Made by a program: the position numbers and the translations under genes. A stretch of 64,000 bases of DNA. Source: Rubrobacter tropicus. Its GTDB lineage: Bacteria > Actinomycetota > Rubrobacteria > Rubrobacterales > Rubrobacteraceae. The stretch is taken from contig NZ_CP045120.1 of NCBI RefSeq assembly GCF_011492945.1, positions 124,001-188,000 of the forward strand, written 5' to 3'. This document shows, in pieces, positions 34,481-43,800 of the stretch (position 1 is the first letter of the stretch; each line of letters begins with the position of its first letter). The notes under the pieces were generated by a model. That model was not told where the DNA came from, ran no database searches, and saw only the letters and a program-made list of their open reading frames with translations.

Positions 34481-34778
34481 ATGAGCCTGCCCATGAGCGC
34501 CGAGGAGCGCTACGCGAAGAGGCGAAGCCAGCGAGGGCGTCGTGGCCCTCTCCCTCATGCAGACCCGCGGCCCGGAACTCCTCGACGAGGGCTTCCTAGA
34601 CGAGGGCCGGCAGGGCGGTGAGGCCCTGGAGCATCTCCGCGACGTCCTGCACGACATCTCCGAGCAGCACGGCGTCCACGCCGTCTTCTGCGTCCGCTGC
34701 GGCGGCCTCGTCACAGGAGAAGATGGCCCCGAGGAGATAGACGATGAGGCCCACGCCGAATGTCCACGCTCTAAGTAA
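34481..34778 (+). pseudogene. Frameshifted small gene with C-terminal Cys pair
   Basis: An ATG at 34481 with AGGAGG upstream reads MSLPMSAEERYAKR and then drifts into an Arg/Pro-rich, non-coding-like frame. A one-base shift near 34522 joins it to EASEGVVALSLMQTRGPELL, which continues to a Cys-x2-Cys (CVRCGGLV) and a stop at 34778. Without a shift, only the downstream part from a GTG at 34542 (78 aa) is open, and it has no nearby ribosome binding site. Sequencing error is possible. Confidence 0.6.
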
Positions 34779-34792
34779 GGAGGCGACGAGCC

Positions 34793-35299
34793 GTGCTCTC
34801 CATAACCCTCACCCGCACCGAATCCTACGACCCGCTCTACGTCGTAGAGCAGGCCACCCGCCAGGCCGTGGCCCAGCAGATCGCCCGCGAGCACGCTGAC
34901 CCCAAGAACCCCGAGGCGCTCACCTTCCACTACGAGAAGGACGCGAACTCGGAGGGCGACTACGTGGACCTGGTGATCTCCGGCACCGAGGAGCAAAGGA
35001 TAAGCCTCGTCTTGAAGCGCCTGCGCGCCCACGGCTACGACCTTGAGTGCGAGTGGGCCTCCAGCGAAGCTGAGGACCCGCCCCACTGCGTAGAGATAGT
35101 CTCCTCGAACTCGGGCGACGGAGCGCTCCCCGCCCGCGCCCGCGAGGCGCTTGAGGCTATGGGCTACCACCACGTCCCGCTCCTGCGCGACCCGACGGCC
35201 GACGGTTGCTACCTGACCGCCATCCCCGAGACCTTCCCCAACAGGCAGGAGGTCACACTGGGCGACTCCGACTGGACCGTCTCGGTCGTCTACCGCTGA
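34793..35299 (+). CDS. Unknown 168-aa protein
   Basis: A GTG start after AAGGAGG. It is acidic, with repeated beta-alpha units (EGDYVDLVISGTEEQRISLV, HCVEIVSSNSGDGALP). No family recognised. It converges on the minus-strand gene only five bases away. Confidence 0.7.
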   Translation: MLSITLTRTESYDPLYVVEQATRQAVAQQIAREHADPKNPEALTFHYEKDANSEGDYVDLVISGTEEQRISLVLKRLRAHGYDLECEWASSEAEDPPHCVEIVSSNSGDGALPARAREALEAMGYHHVPLLRDPTADGCYLTAIPETFPNRQEVTLGDSDWTVSVVYR

Positions 35300-35304
35300 C
35301 GCCC

Positions 35305-36189
35305 TCAGATCCGCTTGGTCGTCATGCCCCGCCCGGAATAGAGGCGGAAGTCGCCACGGTAACCCATCAACCGCAGAAGGTACTCACGCGCGAGGTCCTG
35401 GACCTGATCGTAGACCTCCTCCTGTTGGGAACCTGACATCCGGCTTATCCCCGCGTGAACAATCTCGTTGCGTAGCAGGACCGCCCTTTTCAGGTCCGGC
35501 TGCGCCATCCCGACGCCCTTGAACATCTCGTACAACAGGTTCTTGAACGGCCAGCTCTTACCGTTCGGCTTCCGGTAGTACCCGTCCACGAACGGGATGC
35601 CCCGCTCGGCGGCGTACGTGGACTTCAGGTTCTCCAGCAAAATGAACATCGTCGCCGCCTTGAGCTCGTCGGGCAAGAGCCTGGTTTCGGCTATCACGTA
35701 CAGGTGTATGGCCGCCCGCAGCTGCCTGCCCTCCTCGTGCCTCCGGTACCCGTCCCAACTCCCCTCCAGGAACTCCCTCACCCTCTTGCCGCCCGAAAGG
35801 TCGAAGGCGGGCCGGAAGAAGCCGGTCTGCGCCACCGTCGCCCAACCCTCGCTCAGGCGCGGCTCCTGCTCGTGGCGCCACCGGTAGAAGCCCACGTCGG
35901 AGCTCGTGGCGAAAGACAGCAGGAACGACAGGCCCAGAAGCATCTCCCGGACCTCGTCCCTCTCCTCCGCGCTCACGTCCGCGACCACCACGGTGGTCGT
36001 CTCGACGAACTCTCCCCTGTAGTCCCGCGGATTTTCACCCAAGATCGCGGGCCGCTGGATCAGCTTCACGCGGCGCCCGCCGAGCGACAGTTCGATGGTG
36101 TCCCGGTAGGCGCGGCCGTCCCGTTCGGCCGCGCCGATCTCCCCCGCTATAAAGCAGTTCGAGAAGAACCCCTTGAGGTCAGCGGCCAT
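35305..36189 (-). CDS. Unknown protein with HEPN-like R-x4-H motif
   Basis: A 294-aa protein on the opposite strand to the array. The C-terminal helical domain has LLRNEIVHAG, where R and H are spaced four residues apart as in HEPN active sites, preceded by WPFKNLLYEMF. The N-terminal half is beta-rich (TTTVVVADVSAEERDEV). The layout recalls ApeA-like HEPN proteins of abortive infection. The start is the ATG at 36189, chosen over an upstream open frame that begins at 36288. It is a good candidate for an inserted defence gene. Confidence 0.75.
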   Translation of the reverse strand: MAADLKGFFSNCFIAGEIGAAERDGRAYRDTIELSLGGRRVKLIQRPAILGENPRDYRGEFVETTTVVVADVSAEERDEVREMLLGLSFLLSFATSSDVGFYRWRHEQEPRLSEGWATVAQTGFFRPAFDLSGGKRVREFLEGSWDGYRRHEEGRQLRAAIHLYVIAETRLLPDELKAATMFILLENLKSTYAAERGIPFVDGYYRKPNGKSWPFKNLLYEMFKGVGMAQPDLKRAVLLRNEIVHAGISRMSGSQQEEVYDQVQDLAREYLLRLMGYRGDFRLYSGRGMTTKRI

Positions 36190-36401
36190 AGCCGGGCAGC
36201 CTAACAAACGTCGCATCTTCGCACCCGCGCTTCCCAGCAGGGCGCGAGCGCCGGCCGCCCCGTTGGGCGTCCGCCCGGACGCTCGCACCCCGAAGGGCTT
36301 TCCCCTCCTTTCACCCCTTCATCACCACCATTCCCTTCGTCGAGCGCTCCGGGCGGGCCTTCGATCTCAGTTGGCCCGAAGAGAACCAGGAGGAGCGCCG
36401 C

Positions 36402-37643
36402 ATGCAAGCAGCCGAGAACACACCCCAACAGAACGAGAGCCCCCGCGAGAAACTGCTCCGCGCGGAGCGCTCCGTCTCCGAACGCGTCTTCGAACGCGAG
36501 GTCCACATCCGGGGACTATCGGTCGGCATCCTCGCCCGCGCCCACGTGCTCCTCCTCGGCCCGAAGGGCTGCGCCAAGAGCGCCCTCTCGCGCCTCTACT
36601 GCGACCTCATCGCCTGGGACGGCGTCCCCGAGGGCCAGGACCCCTACTTCCGCACCCAGCTGCGCCCGGCCTCCACCGAGGACGAGATCTACGGCCCCGT
36701 CTCCAACGCCGGCTTCGAGGACGACACCTTCCGCCGCAACACCACCGGCATGGTCCCGCGGGCGAAGCTGGCGGTCCTCGAGGAGCTCTACACCGCCGGC
36801 TCCCTCCTGAAGTCGCTGCTCACCATAATGAACGAGGGCCTCTTCAAGAACGGCACCCTGCCCGAGGAGCGCGTCCCCCTGCGCCTCCTGATCGCCACCT
36901 CCAACGACGTGCCCGCCGACCGCGACGAGAACCTCGACGCCTTCCACGACCGCTTCCTGCTGCGCTACCAGGTCGACTACCTCCAGGACCGCAGGAACGT
37001 CCGCAAGATGATGGAGCGCGCCAACTCCAGCGAAGCTGCCGCCCGAGAGGCAGTCTCCCCGATCCTCACCGAGAGGGACGTGGACGCCGCCATCCAGGAG
37101 GCGCGAAAGGTGGACGTCTCCCCCGTCTTCGACGCCATCGACGAGATCCTCGCCGAGCTCGCCGACCGCGAGATCGTCCCGTCCGACCGGCGCCGCGAGG
37201 CCCTCGTCCACCTCGTCAAGGCGCAGGCCTACATGAACGGCCGAACGGCGGCCACCAGGGCGGACCTCGACATCCTCGCCCACGCGCTCTGGGAGGACCC
37301 CGACGGCGACCAGATACGCGCCGTCGCCGAGGTCGTGCTGCGCCAGGCGAACCCCCACGCCGCCGAGGCCCGGGACCGCTTCGACCGTGCCACGGACTCC
37401 TACAACAACGCCATGCGCGCCCACCGCGAGGCCGCCCGTAACCCCGGCGACGAGGCGCTCCAGCGGGCCGAGTCCGACGCCGGCATGAACGCGAACGTGG
37501 CCCTCAAGCAGACCACCGACAAGCTCCTGGAGCTGCGCGACGCCGCCAAGACGGCCGGCGCCGACACCGGCCTGATCGACGGCCTCCTGAAGAAGGTCTT
37601 GGAGATGAACGAGGAGGTGACCAGCAAGTGCCTCGGGATATGA
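36402..37643 (+). CDS. MoxR/RavA-like AAA+ ATPase
   Basis: A 413-aa AAA+ ATPase. The Walker A is GPKGCAKS (residues 54-61, with K60), and a Walker B-like LAVLEELYTAG follows. Sensor 1 is in LLIATSNDVPAD, and arginine-finger candidates lie in FHDRFLLRY. This matches the MoxR/RavA branch, which works with a VWA-domain partner to remodel protein complexes. The partner gene follows with a 4-base ATGA overlap. The C-terminal 100 residues are coiled coil. Confidence 0.88.
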   Translation: MQAAENTPQQNESPREKLLRAERSVSERVFEREVHIRGLSVGILARAHVLLLGPKGCAKSALSRLYCDLIAWDGVPEGQDPYFRTQLRPASTEDEIYGPVSNAGFEDDTFRRNTTGMVPRAKLAVLEELYTAGSLLKSLLTIMNEGLFKNGTLPEERVPLRLLIATSNDVPADRDENLDAFHDRFLLRYQVDYLQDRRNVRKMMERANSSEAAAREAVSPILTERDVDAAIQEARKVDVSPVFDAIDEILAELADREIVPSDRRREALVHLVKAQAYMNGRTAATRADLDILAHALWEDPDGDQIRAVAEVVLRQANPHAAEARDRFDRATDSYNNAMRAHREAARNPGDEALQRAESDAGMNANVALKQTTDKLLELRDAAKTAGADTGLIDGLLKKVLEMNEEVTSKCLGI

Positions 37644-39295
37644 GCGGCCCCAGCGACGAGCTCGACAGGCTCCGGGCGATCCTCTCTGAGCGCCGCCTCT
37701 CGGGCGGCTTCGTCAAGAACAACGTCGAACTGGACCGCTTCGAGGCCGGCCTCTTCCGCGACGTCCTGGACGCCGAACCCGAGCTCCGGGCTCTCGTGGA
37801 CCGCGCCGGCGAAGACGCCCCGACGACCTTCGCCGCGCTCGTCTTGGACCTCTTCGTCTCCTTCTACAAGATGGTCCCGGCGCTCGTGGCGGAGGGCGCG
37901 GTGGACCCGCCTCACCTCCGGGCGAACCGGCCCTTTATCGAGAGATTGCGGGAGGACGAGGAGACCCTGATCGCTCGCCTCTCGACCGCCAGAGACGAGG
38001 TCGCCAGCGCCCTCGCCACGATCGAGGCCGCCAGGCGCTTTCTGCGGGAACTCCTCCGCCGACCGGCCCTCCGGGATTGGATGGACCACCAGGCCGAACC
38101 CCGGCCCGACGACCCCGCGACACCGACCGCGCCCCCAGACGCCGGGCTTCCCGACGACCGGGCCGGAGAAGAGCCTCGAGAGGAGCCCGCAGAGGTCGAC
38201 GAAGCGCCCGGTCGGGACGACCCCCCAGCTCCTGACGCCGGCGAGGGGGCCGTTCCGCCTCAACTCGAGCCGGAACAGTTCTCCGACGATCCGCCGGCAG
38301 TGGACGTCCAGGACGACTTCCCGGACAACTTCGCCGGCGACCTGCGGGCGATAATCAGGGCCGCCTCCACCGCGGGTTCCGCCGAGGCCGCCGCGCACGC
38401 CGCGGCACTCCGCGCTTGGGGCTTGAAGCCCGCAGACCTCAGGACCGTCCCCGTCTCCGAGCGCCTCGAGCTCGCCCGCAAGCTTCGCACGAAGCGGATG
38501 CGAGACCTCGCGGACCTCCTCGGCAGGATGCGCAACCACCGCCGCGCCTCCGAGCGCCGCAAGGTAAAGGCGAACCGCGACGAGGTCTACGACGTCGAAA
38601 CCTCCGGCGACATCGCCCGCTCCCTCCCCTCCGAGAGGGCCGGCGCCTTCGGGTCGGGCAACCCCCTCCGCAGGCTCGACTTCTACCGCCGCCTCTCCCA
38701 GCGGAAGGTCCTCTCCTACGCCCGCCGCACGGAGGAACCGGTGGGTCGGGGGCCGGTGATCGCGATGATCGACTCCTCGTGGTCCATGACCGGAGCCCCC
38801 ATGGAGTGGGCCTCGGCCATCGCCCTCGCGCTCGCCCACGCCGCGGCCGGCGGCGGATCACCGGGTACCGGCGCCCGCCGCGTCCACGCCGTCTTCTTCA
38901 ACGCCCGGATCGTCCTCGACGTCGAACTCGCCCCCGGCGAGAAGGACGTCAGGAAGTTCCTCGCCGTGGGCACCGTGGACGCCGCCGGCGGGACGAAGTA
39001 CGAACCCCCCATCTCGCGGGCCCGCGACCTGATCTCCGAGTCGCCGAACACGCCCGAGGGCACGCCCGACCTCCTGCTCGTCACGGACGGGATCTGCAGG
39101 CTGCCCGAGGACGATACCGAGGAGCTGCGCGAACACAAACGTTCCCGCGGCTTCAAACTCGTCGCCGTCCTCGTCGGGGACGACGCCCGGGCCGGATCCG
39201 TCGAGCCCTTCAGCGACAAGGTGATCCGGGCCCAGGACCTCTCCCGCGCGAGCGGGGCTCGCGACGCCGCCGGCGCCCTCTTCGACAGCCTCTAG
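37640..39295 (+). CDS. VWA-domain partner of the MoxR ATPase (ViaA-like)
   Basis: A 551-aa protein. The C-terminal von Willebrand A domain begins at PVIAMIDSSWSMTG, whose D-x-S-x-S residues form the metal site, and includes LLVTDGICR. The first 240 residues are helical, with a Pro/Asp/Glu-rich linker around 155-215. It starts at the ATG that overlaps the ATPase stop, so both are made together, as for RavA and ViaA. The client is unknown. Confidence 0.85.
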   Translation: MSGPSDELDRLRAILSERRLSGGFVKNNVELDRFEAGLFRDVLDAEPELRALVDRAGEDAPTTFAALVLDLFVSFYKMVPALVAEGAVDPPHLRANRPFIERLREDEETLIARLSTARDEVASALATIEAARRFLRELLRRPALRDWMDHQAEPRPDDPATPTAPPDAGLPDDRAGEEPREEPAEVDEAPGRDDPPAPDAGEGAVPPQLEPEQFSDDPPAVDVQDDFPDNFAGDLRAIIRAASTAGSAEAAAHAAALRAWGLKPADLRTVPVSERLELARKLRTKRMRDLADLLGRMRNHRRASERRKVKANRDEVYDVETSGDIARSLPSERAGAFGSGNPLRRLDFYRRLSQRKVLSYARRTEEPVGRGPVIAMIDSSWSMTGAPMEWASAIALALAHAAAGGGSPGTGARRVHAVFFNARIVLDVELAPGEKDVRKFLAVGTVDAAGGTKYEPPISRARDLISESPNTPEGTPDLLLVTDGICRLPEDDTEELREHKRSRGFKLVAVLVGDDARAGSVEPFSDKVIRAQDLSRASGARDAAGALFDSL

Positions 39296-39301
39296 CCCTC
39301 C

Positions 39302-39343
39302 CGCGCGGGGCGCCTCCACTCAGCAGCGTAAGCGCCCCGCGCG
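39302..39343. terminator. GC-rich hairpin after VWA gene
   Basis: CGCGCGGGGCGC and GCGCCCCGCGCG form a perfect 12-bp stem with an 18-base loop, seven bases after the VWA stop. No U-tract is present. Confidence 0.6.
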
Positions 39344-39398
39344 GCCCCGTCGATACACCCGAACGGTGCGTGCCCCAACCCACGAAAGGAGCTTCCCC

Positions 39399-40508
39399 GT
39401 GTTAGCAGCCCAGGCCGCCTTCGACCTCTTCGAGAACAGCTCGGACCCGGATAAGGACTCCGGGATCACCGCCCTCGGGCCCAACGCCCGTAGGGGCCTG
39501 AAGGACGGCGACGGCCCCGGCTCGGCATCCGACGACGTCCTGCTCGGCGAGCTCGTCTGGTTCTCCGTCTCCGACGCCGTCAGGCTCGTGCCCGAGACGC
39601 TCACCGCCGTCCTCGAGGCGGCCTCGCTCGACGCGGAGCGCCTGGTGCCGCGCCTGCCCTCCCCCACCTCGGCCCTCAGCCGCGCCGCGGAGGCCGCGGA
39701 GGTGAAGCGGCGCAAGCTCACCAAGGACCGCGCGGGCAACGACGTCCAGGAGGAGCTCTACGTGAGCGTGCTGCTCCGGACCGCCTCCCGCGGCGTCAAG
39801 CAGCTCGTCACCGAGGTCCTCGACGCCGCGAACTCCCGCCTCTCGTACCGCCCCGTGGCGAAGGTCTCCCCGGGCTACGAGAACGGCAAGCCCGACGGCA
39901 CCGTCGCCGTCGAGCGCGACGCCGAAGGCGGCGACGTGCCCGACGCGGAGCTCTTCGAGGCCGAGGTGGACACCATAACCGACCTCCGGACCCACTATGC
40001 CTTCGAGAAGGACCGCCACGACGGCGAGGCCGCCCGGCGGGTGCTCGGGCGGGTGCTCTTCGAGGCCAACGCTGTCCCCTTGAGGAACTCCGGCGGCATG
40101 TACTTCGTCCCCGAGGCCCACGCCGAGTTCGCCCGCAAGATCCTCCTCTTCGTCGAGGAAGTCCGTCTCCGCGCGGAGAACGCCCCCACGCGAGTAGCCC
40201 GCCCCTCGATGGCGATGAAGGTCCCGCTCGTCGACCGGGAGGAGTACCGCGAGGTCCTCGCAGAGAGCGTCGAGTTCTTCGTGAAGAAGGAGGCCGAGAG
40301 CCTCATCAAGGAGATGGCCTCGCTGGTGAAGGGCGGAAAGACCGTCTCCGGCAAACGCGGCCGGGGCTTCGTCGAGCGCGTGAGAAAGCTCAAGGAGAAC
40401 GTCTCCGAGTACGAGGAGCTCCTGCAGATGCAGGCCACGGAGGCCCGCGCCAAGCTCGACATCGCCACCCGCGAGGCCAGGGCCCTCCTCCAGCGCATCG
40501 AGCCATGA
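39399..40508 (+). CDS. DUF6744-like protein
   Basis: A 369-aa protein whose GTG start follows AAAGGAG at seven bases. It is mostly helical, with a central GGMYFVPEAHAEFARKIL motif and a long C-terminal coiled coil (VRKLKENVSEYEELLQMQ). The GG-x-YFVP pattern is typical of DUF6744 proteins in phages and plasmids, which often accompany MoxR and VWA genes, as here. Function unknown. Confidence 0.65.
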   Translation: MLAAQAAFDLFENSSDPDKDSGITALGPNARRGLKDGDGPGSASDDVLLGELVWFSVSDAVRLVPETLTAVLEAASLDAERLVPRLPSPTSALSRAAEAAEVKRRKLTKDRAGNDVQEELYVSVLLRTASRGVKQLVTEVLDAANSRLSYRPVAKVSPGYENGKPDGTVAVERDAEGGDVPDAELFEAEVDTITDLRTHYAFEKDRHDGEAARRVLGRVLFEANAVPLRNSGGMYFVPEAHAEFARKILLFVEEVRLRAENAPTRVARPSMAMKVPLVDREEYREVLAESVEFFVKKEAESLIKEMASLVKGGKTVSGKRGRGFVERVRKLKENVSEYEELLQMQATEARAKLDIATREARALLQRIEP

Positions 40509-40720
40509 ACCCGACCGCCGTCCCCCGGGAAATCCCCCGCACCGCCCGCTACCTCGGCGACGACCGCTCCGGCGCCGAGTTCTGGCTCGCGGGGCCACAC
40601 GTCTTCTCCGTTCCCGCCCAGGCTCGCCGTACCCGCCCCGTATGCTCCGTCGCCAGCTTCAACCGCCTGCAACGGTGCAGACGTGGTTCGCGGGCGGCCC
40701 GCTTCTCCATCAGCGGGTAG
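40505..40720 (+). CDS. Small basic protein
   Basis: A 71-aa frame whose ATG overlaps the previous stop (ATGA). The first half looks coding (YLGDDRSGAEFWLAGPHVFS); the second half is Arg/Ser-rich and less convincing. No family recognised. Confidence 0.45.
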   Translation: MNPTAVPREIPRTARYLGDDRSGAEFWLAGPHVFSVPAQARRTRPVCSVASFNRLQRCRRGSRAARFSISG

Positions 40721-40735
40721 CAGGACTCCCCTTCT

Positions 40736-40779
40736 GGGATCGGGTCGCGCCGCGCGCCTAATGCGCGCGACCCGATCCC
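40736..40779. terminator. Strong hairpin upstream of methyltransferase-helicase
   Basis: GGGATCGGGTCGCGC and GCGCGACCCGATCCC form a perfect 15-bp stem with a 14-base loop. It ends the MoxR-VWA-DUF6744 transcript or controls the next gene. Confidence 0.65.
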
Positions 40780-40848
40780 GCGCCCCCGTCGTCTCATTGG
40801 CGAAACGCCCGACGGGGTCGTCCCGAAGAGAAGGAGGCCAGCCGCACC

Positions 40849-43800
40849 GTGACGCAGACCACACCGGACCCCAACCTCTTCCCCGCCACCCCGACCGACG
40901 CCCCAGGCGTCCCCGTGAGCGGTCCCCGCGAGGATGCTGAGAACGGCGCGGCCAACGGCTCCGTAAACGGCTCCCCGCAGAAGCGCGGCTCCCTGGTCGG
41001 CGGCGCCCTCACCGAGGAGGCGCTCGCATCCAGCCGCCGCGTGCTGCACAAGTCCCGCGGCAACAAGAACGCCACCATCGGGCTCCAGCAGTGGTTCTCC
41101 CCGCCCGAGGCGGCCAACCTCATCGCCGGCGTGATGAGCGACCGCTGGGACACCCCCGGCGCCGTACTCGACCCCACCGCCGGCGCGGGCGCGCTCCTGG
41201 AACCCTACCCCGCCGGCAAGCGCTTCGGCATAGAGATAGACGCCGACCACGTCCCCGACACCGGCACCGCAGAGCCCGCCCAGGACGGCCTCGACGGGCG
41301 CGTCTCCTACCGCGGCATAGGCGGCGACGCCCAGAGGGTTATCCCCATGCTGCGCGCCGCCGGCGTGCGCTTCCCCGCGATCGTCCTCAACCCCCCGTTC
41401 GGGCTCGACTGGCGCGACGCCGTCCACGCGGGCGGCAGGGCCGAGAAGCAGATCAACTCCACCGCCCTCGCCTACCTGTGGGCGCTCGACCTGCTCAAGC
41501 AGTTCGGGCAGGGCGCCATGATCTGCGGCACCGACCGGCTCGCCAAGGAGGTCCTCTCCCGCCCCGAGGGCCGCGGCGTCTACGCCGTCGTGGACGTGGA
41601 GGGCCCGCTCTTTCCGGGCGTCGCGCTCCCCACCTCCATAGCCTTCTTCGTCCGTCCCGACGACCTCTCGGACGGGATCTCCGTGCTGCCCCGGCGCGGC
41701 GAAACCGGCCTGCCGGCGGTCCCCCCGGCCCACTTCACCGCCCGGCGCGAGAGCCTGCCCGGTCTCGCCGACTCCGTGACGGCCGCCCGCGACGCGCGCG
41801 CCAACTACGTCTCGACACACGCCCGCCTCGACGAGCTGGTCGACGGCTTCCGCGCCGTAGAGCGCGAGCACGGCCGGCGCCTGAAGGCCGCCCGGTCCAA
41901 GAAGGCCGCCCAGGACTTCGACCTCGACCTGCGCGGCAGCAAGGTCTCCGTGGGACTGTCGGCCTACACCCAACTCGCCCTCTCCAACGTGACGCGCCTG
42001 CGCGAGGTGCAGCTCCTCGCGAACAACCACGTCAGCTATTTCTCGCAGAACAAGCGCGGCTGGCGCCAGCTCCAGACGCTCGAAGCCGACGGCCTGGTCT
42101 CCATCTCCCCCGCCCTGCGCGGCGCGGCCACGAAAGCCGTCGAGGAGGCGGAGGCCCTAAGCACGCCCCTGTTTCCCCTGAAAAAGCAGATGCGACTGGG
42201 TTGGCTCGCGGATCTCGACCGGATCGCCTGCACCAGCGGCGACCCCAAGTACGGCTTCGTCGCCGGCGAGTCCTACGAGCTTTCCACCCGCTCGAAGGTC
42301 GCCTCCGAGACCCAGGAGCGCGTCGTGGAGAACCGCCGCGGCGAGCACGAGCTCAGGCGCTTTACCACCGAACGCAAGCTCCTGGAGGTCCGCGTCGGCT
42401 CCCACACCTTCGACGAGGGCAACGAGAACATACAGTTCCTCACCGACCACTTCGACTTCCCGGACCCAGGTTGCGTGGCGAGCCGCTTCCCCGAGCTCGT
42501 AAGCGACCGCCGCGCCCTCCTCAGGCACATAGAGCGCAAGAACAACTTCGAGTTCAAGCTCTTCCAGATAGACCACCTCTCCCGCCTCCTCGTCAGGGGG
42601 CGCGGGCTGCTGGCCCACGAGCAGGGTCTCGGAAAGACTCTCATGCTCATGGCGCTCGCCGAGGCCTTGCGCTACCTCGGTGCCGCCCCCTACTCGCTCT
42701 TCGTCTCGCCGCAGGACCTCGGCGCCCAGTGGGCGAGGGAATCCAAGCGCTTCTTTAACCGCCGCCTGGAGGTCATACGCACCCCCGGCGAGGCGCGGCG
42801 GGTCGCGGACCGCGTCGAGGCCGGCGAGGCGGGGTGGTGGTGGACCTACTTCGAGGCCCTGAGCATTGTCGGCCGCAAGAAGGAGCTGCTGCCCCACACG
42901 CCCCTCAGGCCCGCCGAAGATCTCCAGCGGAGGCTCCTTACCTACAAGCGGGCGAAGAAGAGCCGGGCCGCGATCACGGCCTCCGAAGTGAGGACGTTGA
43001 CGGCCCAGGCCGAGAACACCGGTCCCGACCCCTACGACGACTACCTGCCCAAGGCGATCCCCCACGGGCCCAGCACCCGAGACGCCTGCCCCGAGTGCGG
43101 CGCCGACACCGCCGCCGGCTGGACCGGCGAGGTCTGCCACGCCCCGAAGCGCTGCGTGACCCACGACTCCGGCCGCTGCCCGGAGGACGGGATCGGCTGC
43201 GTCTTCAGGGGCTGCGGCTACGTCCACCGCTCCGTCTACGTCAAGAGCGCCTACTCCCACATCACGACCGCCTTCGAGGACGGCGTGACCTGCGTCGACG
43301 AGATCTCGGAGATCCGCGGCGAGGACTCCCTGCGCTCGAAGTCCGTCCGCGCCCTCGGGCGGGGCCCTCACAAGTTCGGCGCGACCGGAACCCCGCTCTC
43401 GAACTTCCTCGCGGACAGCTACTACCCGATCGGTTGGTCCCTGGGCTTCGGGACCCCGCAGTTCCCCTACGACCACGCCCGCGGGCGCTCCAAGTTCGAG
43501 TCGGACTTCTGCACGATCGAGCACATGCACGGCCGCGAGGAGGACGACGAGGAGAACGTCAAGAAGTCCCGCAAGATCCTCCCCCAGATCACGAACGTCT
43601 CCCAGTTCTGGCGCCTGGCGCAACCCTCGATCAGCAGGTGCAGAAAGGAACAGACCGGCGAGCCCCTCGTCGAGAGGACGTACTACCCGATCCGGGTCCC
43701 GATGGGGGTCGCCCAGCAGGAGATGCACGCCTACTGGATGGACAACTTCCCGGAGTATTTCCGCTGGAAGGACCCCCACCACGCCTTCGTGAAGAAGGGC

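Noticed and set aside
42157-43782. 541-codon frame antisense to the methyltransferase-helicase
   Set aside because: No motif, Val/Gly/Leu-rich shadow composition; the sense frame has complete helicase motifs.
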